The notes below the pieces were generated by a model, which saw nothing but the letters and a program-made list of their open reading frames with translations, was not told where the DNA came from and did no database searches. Shown in pieces: positions 54,786 through 64,000 of a stretch of DNA of 64,000 nucleotides (positions are counted from its first letter, which is position 1; each line of letters opens with the position of its first letter). The stretch is from CAYPPG01 sp964412555 (GTDB lineage Bacteria; Hinthialibacterota; Hinthialibacteria; Hinthialibacterales; Hinthialibacteraceae). A program made the translations under genes and the position numbers. The DNA lies in NCBI GenBank assembly GCA_964412555.1, contig CAYPPG010000041.1, positions 1 to 64,000 on the forward strand, in the 5' to 3' direction.

Positions 54786-57700
54786 ATGGATATGCGTATA
54801 TCTGCACATTGGCGTGTTTTGGTAACGGTTTGTTTGCTTGGTACGGTCTTATCGGTACAGGCGCAAGAGAATGATTTATTATTCATTCATCACTCTTGCG
54901 GAGAGAATTGGTTGAATGACGGATTGAACGATATTCTACTGGGGAAATCGTATATCGATGAAGTGAACGAAATTTATTACGGTGATACTCTATCGCCTGA
55001 TCCGGGACGTCCGGCTTCGTTGGGAGAGGTTCCCGGTGACAACACGAATATGAACCATTGGATATTGTGGTTCAACGATTACCTCGCCGGGATACAACAG
55101 CAGGGAAGTGAAGACGGGCGGAACGCAATCGTGATGTTCAAGAGTTGTTATCCCACCAGCAATGTTTCCAGTGATGGAACACCGCCGGGGAATCCGTTTG
55201 CGGATGAGCAGACAATCGCGAATTATCAGAGCGTATATCGTAATTCAACAAATCCTGCAGGAACGTACCGCTATGAGGGGGCGGAGTACCGATCCTTGGA
55301 GCAGATTTTCGCGGCGCATCCGGACATTCTATTTATCCCGGTGACAGCGCCGCCGATGCACTATGGTCCGTATGACGACTCGAGTAATGCGAATGCACGC
55401 CGGGCAAGGCGATTCAATAACTGGTTGATCGACGAGTGGCTGCCGAGTTATCAAGCGGCTCATCCCGATCTCAATAACGTCGCGGTCTTCGATTGGTTCG
55501 ATATCTTGGCGTATCCGGATAATCATGCCGATCATCCCAACCGCTTGCGTCGTGAATATGGGGGGAATGAGGGGGATTCGCATCCGAACACGGTTGCGAA
55601 TCAACTTTCTGCCACTCAGTTTTCCACCTTTATTGAAACCGCTTATGCTTTATGGACCGGCGGAGAGGTTCCGGAACCACCAGGAAGCGATCAGCCGGCG
55701 AACCTCGAAGTGTTCCATCGTAGCGGACAAAGTTTTCTGACATGGAGCGAGCGAGAGGATATCGTGGGCGAGCAATATGTCATTTACCGGCATACGCAAC
55801 CGATCACTTCATCGAATTTATCCAGCGCAGAAATCTTGGCGACTCTTCCGGAAGGAACGTGCGCCTATTGGACGGAACGGATGCGCGACGCTGATTATCC
55901 TCCGGAGCAGAATGCCGGTTACCGCTCGCTGCGCAATTATGTCATCCAGCCTTTGGGGGAAGAGTTACCGGATGGGACCGGTTTTTTTGTCTGGACGGCT
56001 CATCGCGATCAAAATTCGTATTATGCGGTGACCATGATTCAGGGCGGGAGCGAGAACCGGACTGATTTTTCGAGCGAAAATACCGATGGTCCTATCCCGG
56101 AACAAGTTGCCGATCCGTCGCCGATCTTGGTATGGCAATCGGAAAACGGATTGGGGCGAGTGTATACCCAATTTATGGATTACTCGCAGTGGAATCCGAC
56201 ATATGAGACGCCGGACGGTTTGACCTATGCGTACAATTATTTTGTCGGGCTTCCTTCGGCGGAAGTGTGCAATGGGCCGGTTTTGGAGCCGATGGCGTTG
56301 TTGCTGCATATTGAAGGATACGGCACGCGGTATGAGGCCGGAGACGGTTCCCATTATTTCTGCTGTGTGGAATTGTGGTGTGACGATCCGCGTCAGTCGT
56401 GGTATTACGGCTATAGCGCCACGCACGATTATGGGAATCGGGATGCGGAGGTTGCCACTGGGCCGATAGTCAATTTTTCCGAACAGAGATTGCTTCGCGC
56501 GATATATGATCTTTTGCGGGATGAAAATTATTCCATCGATCCGCAGCGGATTTATACCTACGGTCATTCGATGGGCGGCAGCGGCGCGTTGGCATTGGGG
56601 ATGCGGTATCCGAATGTGTTCGCCGCGTCCTATTCGAGCGAACCGATGACGAATTATGGGAACTCGGGATTCTGGATCGCAGATGATTTGGAACCGAAAT
56701 GGGGGGGCGTCGAACTCAATTTGCCCATCGAAAACCGAGGGCGATACGCGGCGGATTTGGTTCAATACAACGGAATGGGAGTATGGGACTGGCAGAATCA
56801 CCAAGCACAACTTGTGGAGCGCCGGGGGGATGAGATGGCTTACTTGACTCTCGCGCATGGAACGCAGGATGAGATTATCATTTGGGAAAGCCAAGGCAAT
56901 CCAGCGTATGAACCATTCAACCGTTCGCGGCGGGCTTATTCAGGCCAAACTGTGACTGCCGATCATACCTGGATCGGTTTTAATGGGATGGGACCGAACT
57001 TATTAGGGGGTTCTGCGATGTTCGGTGGTCCCTTCGCCGATTTCCAAATGGTTCGGAACGAAACGATCCCCGCAATTACCTATGCAAGCGGGAGCGGCTC
57101 GTTACCGCCGAATGGTGTGGCTTCTTATAACATGAATATCGAATGGTCGGCCAGTTGGAATTCATGGAACGGTTCACCTATCGATACTGCTGAGATGTGG
57201 AGCGTCAGCCTTCGCACAACAGACGGTTCGACACAGGAGGTGGATGTTACATCCAGACGCACTCAGCATTTTCAAGTTGCCCCAGGGCAAACGTTTTATT
57301 GGGAGAATCGGCGAGTTTCCGATAATGGATTGGTTCGTTCGGGAACAATAGTTGCTGATACCGATGGACTTGTCACAATAGAGAATGTTCAAGTGAGCGG
57401 TGAAGGAAATCAACTAATGATTTCGTCTGATTCTGATATCGAAATTCCGACGGCGACTCCAACACCGCTTCAAACGGCTACGTCGACACCAACGCCGCGT
57501 ATCGTGATGACTCCAACCGTGGTTCCTACATCCACACCGTTCAATCCATCTACGATTTCCATACCCATCGAGATTGCCTGGCCGGAGGACGGATATGCCG
57601 AACCGGTGCCCATTACGGTCGGAGTTCCTCTTCCGCCGGGAGTTTCGATTCCGGAAGCATTGACCATTTCCGGACCGGACGGTCCGATTCCTTGTCAATC

Positions 57701-60674
57701 GACGATTCGGACACCGGAGCAGATCACGAATTCAAGTTATGGCTGGGTGTATTTCGACTTCATCGCTGAGCGAGGGGTTTCCTATCGAGTGGTGAATGGG
57801 ACGCCGCCGGTTCCGCCACAGTCCGTAAGTGTAACCGGGATTGGCGGTGGGGGATATCGTGTAAACACCGGCGCGGCAACTTTCGAGATTGTCCCGGATA
57901 ACCGCATATTTACCTCGATCTTGGATTCCAATGGCGCGCCGCTCGTTACAGGAGCACTTTGGGGGAACTCGAGTGCTATTTTTGAGACGGCTCCTGCTGA
58001 GATCGAAATTATAAAGTCGGGACCGGTGTGTGTCGCGATCACGTTACGGTCCCCCGAAGCGGTGGATGGTTTGGATTTGGTGGCGCGGTTGTATTTTTAC
58101 GCCGGATTGCCGTATGCGAAAGTACGGCTTACACTCGTAAATCACAATGACGCCGTTTTGGGATCAGAAATGCCAAACGCTAATAATGGCGAATGCGGTG
58201 TTCAGCCGAACCAACCAATCATTCAAGGATTGGATTGCCCGAACACGATCATATTCGACGATATCACTTGGGCGTTACAGTTGCAGACTCCAGCTGAGCA
58301 ATCGAGGATTATTTATCAAGATTCGAGCGGCACGGACAATTGGGATTTCTATGCCACGACCGATCTTGGAGGAGCGGCTGGGATGGAAGGCCTGCGTATG
58401 CAAGCGGGAGTTCGACGGCGCGGATATGTGCAGATTGTTGATGGAGTCGAGGTGGAGACTGGAGACGCCGCTGCGGGCGCTTTGGTGGCGGGAGGTGTTC
58501 GCCTTGATGTGCCTTATTTCCGGGAATTGTTCCCGAAAGCGTTGCGGGTGCGAGACAACCGAATTGAGTTTGGGATTTTTCCGGGTGAGTTTTCCTTCGA
58601 TCATCGCTTAAGACCCGGGGAACAGAAAACGCATGATGTGTGGATATCGCTGAATACGGAACAATCCTCGCCCCCTTCGTTGCTCGCACATCCCAGTTTT
58701 GAGTGGCTACGCAAAACACATGCGATTGGATATTTCGGCCCGCGTATTGCAGGGCGGTATTTCGCATATGAGGATTATCTCGACGCTCAGTTCGATCCTA
58801 CACGGGAAAATTTGGACGGACTCGCACGAAGTGTGAATGATGCGCAAGAAATGTGGGATTTATTTGGCTGGATGGATTACGGCGATTTCCCCACCGATTT
58901 TGAAGACGGACGCAGTCCGTATAATGTGAAATATGATTCCGGTCTTGGATTTTTACATCAGGCGTTACGAATTGGCGGTTCCGATTGGCGTCATTGGGCG
59001 GAAATATCGAACAAACATTTTGCGGATATCGATATTTTCCACACGAGAATTCGTGGCTATGAGGGAGATCGGCTGTGGCATCAAGGCGGAGCATGGGGGC
59101 ATAGTTTGCATGATGAATCCGGCTTGACGAATCCGCACCGGAATTGCAACAATCCGCATCCCGATTTGTATTATGGTTTTACGGGGATGGCGGCGTGGTC
59201 GTTGCTCACCGGCGATGAAGCCGTACGGGAAGCCGCGATTGAGATGGCGGAAAACACGATGTGGAGAATTCGCAATTCTGGTTCACCTTGTGCTGTGGAA
59301 GCATGGGGTGGTGGGAACGGAAGCGGATTTGCGGTGGATGACGATTTTGTCAGCTTGCGATCGGCGGCCAATAGTACACGGATTTTGGTTTGGGCGTGGC
59401 GGTTGACCGGCGATCCTGCCTATCTCGATGCGGCAGGGCGAACCGCCGAGTGGTATAACTGTGCGAGGAATGAACAGTTCGAGTGCGGCTCCTGGCAAAC
59501 GGCCTTATTCATTCGCGCGTTGGGTGAATATATCTTGACTGCGCGGGAGTGCGGCAGGGCAGTCAATCCTGCAGCGGAAGAAGCGATGTTGCATGGCCTC
59601 AATGCGATGGGAACTCACTTGGCGCGGGAAGGGAACCGGGCGTGGTTTTCCGGTTGTACCGGCGATGAGATCAATGCCTGGATGTTACTCGGAGCGGACG
59701 CGTTTGCTTTGGGGTATGCCGTGACCGGTGACCGGGTATGGCTGGATGAATATGCTGCGCCTTGTTTCAATACAGGAAGCGAAGATCCGTTCTATCGAGG
59801 AGATCGGCCACATTATCATTCCAGCAAAGAACTCGTCAATGCAGTCGCGGCGGGAACGATTTTCATACACTTCCATTCACAATTCGCTGCGGAGAGTACA
59901 CCAACTCCGCCACCGGCCGGAACGATTCCCCCGTCGACATCGACACCCATACAACCACAGCCGACGGTTCAACCGACAGAAGTTCCGATTGTACCGACAC
60001 CGGTACCTCCTAGTGGCAGCGGAACGATGATTTTTCAGGATGGGAATCTTCCATATGTGAATTATTTTGGAGTCGACGATACGATAATCACCGAAATCTG
60101 GCAGACGAATACTCAGATGGGAAGCGCGCCGTTTCTCTCAACCTATCGGGATTATCAAGAACGGAACCGAATTTTGATGCGGTTCGACTTGGATATTTTC
60201 TCAAGAAATACAACAATTAGAGACGCACGGTTGAGTCTTTATGAATTTGAGGAAGAGTATTCCGAAGAAGCACAAACCGTGGTGGTGCATCGTATCACAA
60301 CACCTTGGGTAGAAGGCACAGGTCAATTTGAATTCCCTGCGGAAACGTATGTCCCCGATGGAGCGACCTGGGCGTTGGCCTCTCCAGGGAATACTTGGAC
60401 GACTCCGGGTGGTGATTTCGATGCAAGAGAATATGCAACGACAGCGGTGCCCGATTATGCGGCGCCGGGATGGATCGAATGGGATATTACAGAATTGACG
60501 ATGGAGTGGGTTTCCGGCGCATATCCGAATTATGGATTGATGCTGCGGACACAGGATGCGGAATGGCAGGGGCACCGTTTTTACAGCAGCGAAGCGGAGA
60601 GTGTTGAACACCGGCCGAAGTTGGCTGTTGACTATTCTGTGCCGGTTGGTGTTGAGGAATGGATGGTGTATTAA
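54786..60674 (+). CDS. Giant secreted multi-enzyme: SGNH-like, esterase, rhamnogalacturonan-lyase-like and CBM96-like
   Basis: The 1962-residue protein has a signal peptide (about 1-27). An SGNH-hydrolase-like domain (about 28-300) begins with LLFIHHSCGENWL. An alpha/beta-hydrolase (about 300-830) has nucleophile TYGHSMGGSGAL near residue 594. The first STP linker lies at about 886-918. A RIFT-barrel and alpha/alpha-toroid region (about 920-1700) resembles exo-rhamnogalacturonan lyases, with IPIEIAWPEDGYAEPVPITV. A second STP linker lies near 1704-1745. A DNRLRE/CBM96-like domain (about 1750-1950) ends in VGVEEWMVY. Such a chain could deacylate and depolymerise pectin-like glycans. Catalytic residues of the lyase part are not confirmed. 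Confidence 0.78.
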   Translation: MDMRISAHWRVLVTVCLLGTVLSVQAQENDLLFIHHSCGENWLNDGLNDILLGKSYIDEVNEIYYGDTLSPDPGRPASLGEVPGDNTNMNHWILWFNDYLAGIQQQGSEDGRNAIVMFKSCYPTSNVSSDGTPPGNPFADEQTIANYQSVYRNSTNPAGTYRYEGAEYRSLEQIFAAHPDILFIPVTAPPMHYGPYDDSSNANARRARRFNNWLIDEWLPSYQAAHPDLNNVAVFDWFDILAYPDNHADHPNRLRREYGGNEGDSHPNTVANQLSATQFSTFIETAYALWTGGEVPEPPGSDQPANLEVFHRSGQSFLTWSEREDIVGEQYVIYRHTQPITSSNLSSAEILATLPEGTCAYWTERMRDADYPPEQNAGYRSLRNYVIQPLGEELPDGTGFFVWTAHRDQNSYYAVTMIQGGSENRTDFSSENTDGPIPEQVADPSPILVWQSENGLGRVYTQFMDYSQWNPTYETPDGLTYAYNYFVGLPSAEVCNGPVLEPMALLLHIEGYGTRYEAGDGSHYFCCVELWCDDPRQSWYYGYSATHDYGNRDAEVATGPIVNFSEQRLLRAIYDLLRDENYSIDPQRIYTYGHSMGGSGALALGMRYPNVFAASYSSEPMTNYGNSGFWIADDLEPKWGGVELNLPIENRGRYAADLVQYNGMGVWDWQNHQAQLVERRGDEMAYLTLAHGTQDEIIIWESQGNPAYEPFNRSRRAYSGQTVTADHTWIGFNGMGPNLLGGSAMFGGPFADFQMVRNETIPAITYASGSGSLPPNGVASYNMNIEWSASWNSWNGSPIDTAEMWSVSLRTTDGSTQEVDVTSRRTQHFQVAPGQTFYWENRRVSDNGLVRSGTIVADTDGLVTIENVQVSGEGNQLMISSDSDIEIPTATPTPLQTATSTPTPRIVMTPTVVPTSTPFNPSTISIPIEIAWPEDGYAEPVPITVGVPLPPGVSIPEALTISGPDGPIPCQSTIRTPEQITNSSYGWVYFDFIAERGVSYRVVNGTPPVPPQSVSVTGIGGGGYRVNTGAATFEIVPDNRIFTSILDSNGAPLVTGALWGNSSAIFETAPAEIEIIKSGPVCVAITLRSPEAVDGLDLVARLYFYAGLPYAKVRLTLVNHNDAVLGSEMPNANNGECGVQPNQPIIQGLDCPNTIIFDDITWALQLQTPAEQSRIIYQDSSGTDNWDFYATTDLGGAAGMEGLRMQAGVRRRGYVQIVDGVEVETGDAAAGALVAGGVRLDVPYFRELFPKALRVRDNRIEFGIFPGEFSFDHRLRPGEQKTHDVWISLNTEQSSPPSLLAHPSFEWLRKTHAIGYFGPRIAGRYFAYEDYLDAQFDPTRENLDGLARSVNDAQEMWDLFGWMDYGDFPTDFEDGRSPYNVKYDSGLGFLHQALRIGGSDWRHWAEISNKHFADIDIFHTRIRGYEGDRLWHQGGAWGHSLHDESGLTNPHRNCNNPHPDLYYGFTGMAAWSLLTGDEAVREAAIEMAENTMWRIRNSGSPCAVEAWGGGNGSGFAVDDDFVSLRSAANSTRILVWAWRLTGDPAYLDAAGRTAEWYNCARNEQFECGSWQTALFIRALGEYILTARECGRAVNPAAEEAMLHGLNAMGTHLAREGNRAWFSGCTGDEINAWMLLGADAFALGYAVTGDRVWLDEYAAPCFNTGSEDPFYRGDRPHYHSSKELVNAVAAGTIFIHFHSQFAAESTPTPPPAGTIPPSTSTPIQPQPTVQPTEVPIVPTPVPPSGSGTMIFQDGNLPYVNYFGVDDTIITEIWQTNTQMGSAPFLSTYRDYQERNRILMRFDLDIFSRNTTIRDARLSLYEFEEEYSEEAQTVVVHRITTPWVEGTGQFEFPAETYVPDGATWALASPGNTWTTPGGDFDAREYATTAVPDYAAPGWIEWDITELTMEWVSGAYPNYGLMLRTQDAEWQGHRFYSSEAESVEHRPKLAVDYSVPVGVEEWMVY

Positions 60675-60693
60675 AGATGATGCGTAGGTAAAG

Positions 60694-60736
60694 CAGGTGT
60701 TTCCACCTGGACCGATTGGCAAGCGGGGACGCTTGC
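60694..60736. repeat. Two palindromes downstream of the giant gene
   Basis: CAGGTG/CACCTG around TTTC covers 60694-60709, and GCAAGCG/CGCTTGC around GGGA covers 60719-60736. Both have the geometry of the intergenic palindrome family and sit between two convergent genes. Confidence 0.75.
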
Positions 60737-60783
60737 TCTGCCCGATTCAATGTCTCTCTATGCCGGGTTGTTGTATGTTTCGC

Positions 60784-63564
60784 TTAGTCTTTTGCTTGAT
60801 ATTCCACAATTTCATCTGCATCCAAAAAATCAGCGCCTTGTGATTTTAAACCAAAAATCCGAAATTGGTAGTGATTCCCATTTTGCGGTCCGTCTTTGAA
60901 CGCGGGATCGACTGTGAACAAGGGAATGGAACTCCAGCGATAGTAGTTGATTTTATCCGAACCGGTTTGCCCCAAAAAGGCATACTCACTGGCATTGACG
61001 CTGACGAAGACATGATAGTTCCAGTATGTATTGTTTCCTACATTCCAGCGAATAAACAGGGCACGTTCATTCGTTGGATCAGTGTCGGTTCCACCAATGA
61101 GGTTTTCCGTGTCGAAAATGTCGTCTGTGACCAATAGGATTCTTTCCGGCACGGAGGCATTTTTGACGGTGAATATTGGTGCTTCCCCGAATCCTTTTAA
61201 CGCAAAACCCACTGGTGCGCTCTGGCGGGCGATTGACAAGCCATTTCCTCCACGCAAGCCGATTGTCTGGAAGCGGTAGGTGTGGCCCAATGCGGGACCA
61301 TGAGCTTGGTCGCTGTCAATAAGCGTACTCCCCGGCCATTCGAAGCGTTGCACAGCACCCGAACCAGTACGGCCGACATAGAAATACCCATATATATCGA
61401 CTTGCGCGTAAACATGCCAATCCGTGACTTCCGGATCATCCACCTCCCATTCCACCACTAACTGAAGATTGTTAGCCGTATCGAAATCCGTGCTCCCCGA
61501 AAGGTCTTGAGTAGAAGAGGAATTGTCATATACCTGAATTGAATTTGGATAAAGCACAATGGCTCTTGGCGGCCGTGGTGTAGGAGTGAATGCAGGTGTT
61601 TGTGTTGGGGTATTACTGAGTGTATGAGTGCGGATTGGAGTGCTCGTATTCGTTGCTGTCGGTTCCGGTTCAATTTCCTGTTTGCGGATCAAGATGATTT
61701 GATCGAGGTAAATTGTAGGTTGAACCTGCCCCGTACGGTCTTGCCAGGTGAAGCCGGAAATTCCATCAAATTCACCAAAAGCCGATAGAGGAATATTGAC
61801 CTCAGTCCATTTATCCGGTTGCCGGGACGGAATGAAAAATTTCAACTTTTCGGATTCCATTTCCTGTTGATTTCCATCCACAAGTCCCACTACGATTGAT
61901 TGTTCAGCACCTGTTCCGCCAAATATCCAAAAGTGCAAGTCCGTGAAATCCTCTTTCGATAATACCGTGTCTAGATGTAGATAAAGTTTCCCCCATTCCG
62001 ATGTATAGGTTACCGCCATCGCATAGGAACCGGATTGAACTTGATCGTCACTGGCAAATTCGACGGTGGTTTCCCAAGACCAATCTTCTAATTGATTCGG
62101 AGCGTCGTCATAAAGAACATAATAATCCGATGCTTCTAGTGGAATTGTTGGGGTAGGAGTTGCTGTCGGAGTAAAAGTGAGAGTGGCCGTGGAAGTGGAT
62201 GTTGGAGTGACAGGAGTTGGCGAGGGCATCGGTGTGACCGGTTGGGAAAAACTGGAAGGACGAAGAACATTCTTCGCCCAATATTTTTTGATGACTTCAA
62301 TCAACTGGCTGGTTTCGACATCGGTATGGTTTTCCGGATTCGGGCCGTGGCGAAAATTGAAATCGTCGATACTCACAATCGGTTCCCAAGACGGTGACCA
62401 TTCCCATAACGCGTAATTGACGCCGTACTGTTCAAACGTATCCATCTGGTCGTCCATGAATGCATGTCCCCCATTTGCCCACCGGAAAACACCATACTCG
62501 TTCACCGCCATTGGGGCACTGTGCGTGTTCTGAAATGTGTCGATCGGCTTCAACAGGTTTTCCATCCAGGTTCGATTGAAATTGTCATCCTGCCCATCCC
62601 AATCTACGTCGCAGATGCCCGGATAACTGTATTTTTCAAAAAGTGGATCATCCGGCCATTTGTTGATATACAGATGCGGCTCGTACTGATGAACGGTGTA
62701 TACGACGCGCGAATCCTGAATCACAGTTCGATAGGGCAGAAAATCGACTCTGCTGTAGCCGTTTCCGCTAATCAGAACCGGGGTTTGGGAATCGGCCTCC
62801 CGGATCGCAGCCACGATACGCGGATAGAGTTGACGCCAGTCGTAAGTTGTGCCGCCATACTGGTCATAAAATTCCGTTGGATCCCATATTTCGATTCTTT
62901 TTCCGGATGCATTGGTAAAATCGTTCGTATTGGGCTCACACATCAAGTCATAACCGGCAACGATTGGATGGTTTTTATATCGATTAGCAGTATAGCGCCA
63001 CATGTCCACCCATGCGTCTTGCGCGGTGGGATCGGTCCAGACGGAATCATTGATATACTGATCATCAAGGCCGTCCCAGTAAAATAACGCAAATTCACTC
63101 CGCCCCGGCCCGCTTCGAAAGGTGATGACGGCGAACATGTCGGCGTTGGCGATCATGTCCAGCATCTTGTCCAACGCGTCTTGTACATCCAGGTCTACTT
63201 GATAGGGGGGATCGATGGTAAAAAGTCCTGAATAGGATAGATTGACGTAGTTTGCGCCCATATTACTGAGATCGTTTATATCTTGTTGAGTGACGGGTGG
63301 TCCCAAGGGGCCGGGACCGAAGAAGGTTGGACCATCCACTTCATAGACTCTGCGTTGCGTGATATTGGCTCCGCGTAAATGGGGGCCATTGATCCACAAA
63401 CTCCATTTGTCCAAATGGGATGTTGTTTTGAAAGACATGTGGAATGGTTTTCCAACAGGCATTCCGGCAGAAACGGGATAGGGCAATGCGGTGAAATAAG
63501 CGGATAATAGTAAAAGAAATATCAAACCCCAAAAACATTTGAATCTCTGCCTATTTTTCTTCAT
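60784..63564 (-). CDS. Secreted GH5-like cellulase with linkers and beta domains
   Basis: The 926-residue protein has a signal peptide (hydrophobic 12-34). A GH5-like TIM barrel (about 45-435) has its acid/base Glu210 in GYDLMCEPNTND and its nucleophile Glu356 in PMAVNEYGVFRW. The usual Asn before the acid/base is Cys here. An STP linker (about 441-475) leads to a beta-sandwich carbohydrate-binding-like domain (about 475-630). A second STP linker and two related beta domains follow (about 675-795 and 800-926). GGAAAC precedes the start. It is convergent with the giant gene. Confidence 0.82.
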   Translation of the reverse strand: MKKNRQRFKCFWGLIFLLLLSAYFTALPYPVSAGMPVGKPFHMSFKTTSHLDKWSLWINGPHLRGANITQRRVYEVDGPTFFGPGPLGPPVTQQDINDLSNMGANYVNLSYSGLFTIDPPYQVDLDVQDALDKMLDMIANADMFAVITFRSGPGRSEFALFYWDGLDDQYINDSVWTDPTAQDAWVDMWRYTANRYKNHPIVAGYDLMCEPNTNDFTNASGKRIEIWDPTEFYDQYGGTTYDWRQLYPRIVAAIREADSQTPVLISGNGYSRVDFLPYRTVIQDSRVVYTVHQYEPHLYINKWPDDPLFEKYSYPGICDVDWDGQDDNFNRTWMENLLKPIDTFQNTHSAPMAVNEYGVFRWANGGHAFMDDQMDTFEQYGVNYALWEWSPSWEPIVSIDDFNFRHGPNPENHTDVETSQLIEVIKKYWAKNVLRPSSFSQPVTPMPSPTPVTPTSTSTATLTFTPTATPTPTIPLEASDYYVLYDDAPNQLEDWSWETTVEFASDDQVQSGSYAMAVTYTSEWGKLYLHLDTVLSKEDFTDLHFWIFGGTGAEQSIVVGLVDGNQQEMESEKLKFFIPSRQPDKWTEVNIPLSAFGEFDGISGFTWQDRTGQVQPTIYLDQIILIRKQEIEPEPTATNTSTPIRTHTLSNTPTQTPAFTPTPRPPRAIVLYPNSIQVYDNSSSTQDLSGSTDFDTANNLQLVVEWEVDDPEVTDWHVYAQVDIYGYFYVGRTGSGAVQRFEWPGSTLIDSDQAHGPALGHTYRFQTIGLRGGNGLSIARQSAPVGFALKGFGEAPIFTVKNASVPERILLVTDDIFDTENLIGGTDTDPTNERALFIRWNVGNNTYWNYHVFVSVNASEYAFLGQTGSDKINYYRWSSIPLFTVDPAFKDGPQNGNHYQFRIFGLKSQGADFLDADEIVEYQAKD

Positions 63565-63766
63565 GTTTCCACTCGCTTTGCTTGATGTGTATTATCTTTA
63601 TTTTAAATCCGTTACTGTAAGTTGGAATTTATTTCCAGTTAGAATTATAATGAATAACTGGAATCGGTTTTAGATGAGGGGGTAGATTTTACACACTCTT
63701 CTTCCTGTCGCTTGTCGTTTTTTCTTTCTGTGGCTACCTTTTGTTAAATATCATTATGTTTTAAGT

Positions 63767-63817
63767 GCCGGCAAGATGCCGGCATTACGAAATTTCCGAT
63801 GCCGGCAGGATGCCGGC
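63767..63817. repeat. Paired GCCGGCA palindromes
   Basis: GCCGGCA/TGCCGGC occurs twice, with loops AGA (63767-63783) and GGA (63801-63817). The second is followed by GTTACATTTT, as is the palindrome at 4789. They lie directly upstream of the last gene. Confidence 0.85.
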
Positions 63818-63838
63818 GTTACATTTTGAGGTTCATTT

Positions 63839-64000
63839 ATGGATATTGCAGAACTTTTCCAATTATCGAAAGCCAAACAAGCGTCCGACCTTCTTTTGAC
63901 GGCCGGCGCCCCACCAATGCTGCGGGTGCATGGGAATTTGATTCATACTGATTATCCACCTCTTATTGCAAAAGAGGTGAAGGAACTGGTGTACAGTTTA
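63839..64000 (+). CDS. Start of a PilT-like twitching ATPase (truncated by window)
   Basis: The first 54 codons (MDIAELFQLSKAKQASDLLL, then PMLRVHGNLIHTDYPPLIA) match the N-terminal domain of PilT/GspE-type retraction ATPases, including the ASDLLLTAGAPPMLRV segment. The Walker motifs lie beyond the window. It would retract type IV pili and, with the prepilin at 26675, suggests type IV pili or a related secretion system. Confidence 0.85.
   Translation, partial: MDIAELFQLSKAKQASDLLLTAGAPPMLRVHGNLIHTDYPPLIAKEVKELVYSL

Noticed and set aside
55965..56894. 309-residue minus-strand ORF over the giant enzyme
   Set aside because: It is antisense to the esterase domain and is rich in Arg, Ile and His in the way shadows of Gly/Asp-rich genes are. 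No start or ribosome-binding site supports it.
1..64000. tRNA, rRNA, CRISPR arrays and intact insertion sequences
   Set aside because: I looked for T-loop sequences, regularly spaced repeats, transposase motifs and terminal inverted repeats and saw none. This was by eye and may miss a degenerate case.

Overview
The window looks like a chromosomal segment of an uncultivated Gram-negative-type bacterium. Three traits support this: lipoprotein and Tat-type signal peptides, a prepilin and the start of a PilT-like ATPase, and many large secreted proteins with Ser/Thr/Pro (STP) linkers. Tat-exported Gfo/Idh/MocA oxidoreductases, DoxX, secreted neutral-ceramidase-like protein, PQQ-type propellers and CBM9-like modules are typical of PVC/FCB-related candidate phyla and of Planctomycetes-like lifestyles. 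I cannot name the phylum from this sequence. The base composition looks moderate, with a visibly GC-richer patch at about 50.05-50.68 kb. I found no rRNA, tRNA, CRISPR array or intact insertion sequence.

Layout. 0-9 kb is housekeeping: alanine racemase, macro-domain and BON proteins, lipoproteins, a DUF554 protein, and mannose-1-phosphate guanylyltransferase with an unknown neighbour. 8.7-10.3 kb holds ABC ATPase-fliW-csrA, which implies a flagellated relative. 10.7-13 kb holds two tandem coiled-coil paralogues. 13.9-17 kb is a metY-metX-metW methionine operon. 17-23.3 kb holds a ceramidase-like protein, a Uma2 protein, perR-ahpC with a 7-1-7 operator, and a solute symporter paired with a lone periplasmic sugar-binding protein. 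23.5-40 kb mixes secreted carbohydrate-binding proteins, a prepilin, an epimerase, a histidine kinase, AmrS, a nucleotidyl cyclase fused to a parallel beta-helix, a glycosidase-like protein, a sugar isomerase and esterases. 40-43 kb holds a receiver domain, a Gfo/Idh/MocA oxidoreductase and DoxX. 43-45.6 kb holds a PIN toxin-antitoxin pair followed by an nsrR-truncated haemoglobin-reductase nitric-oxide locus with a near-perfect operator. 46-49.3 kb is a secreted methyltransferase-like/PQQ-propeller protein. 49.3-50.7 kb is a cluster of intact and broken toxin-antitoxin genes. 51-63.6 kb is a block of very large secreted glycan-active proteins, including one of 1962 residues.

The main themes are polysaccharide and glycoconjugate degradation outside the cytoplasm, peroxide and NO defence, and genome erosion (three gene relics and several toxin-antitoxin fragments). 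The most unusual observations are: (1) a family of short palindromes in which the arms differ but the geometry is constant; (2) a shared C-terminal W-x-x-Y tail on three otherwise unrelated secreted proteins, possibly a sorting signal; (3) the cyclase-beta-helix fusion; (4) a PIN toxin gene apparently transcribed as a leaderless mRNA; (5) the NsrR-controlled two-component NO dioxygenase.
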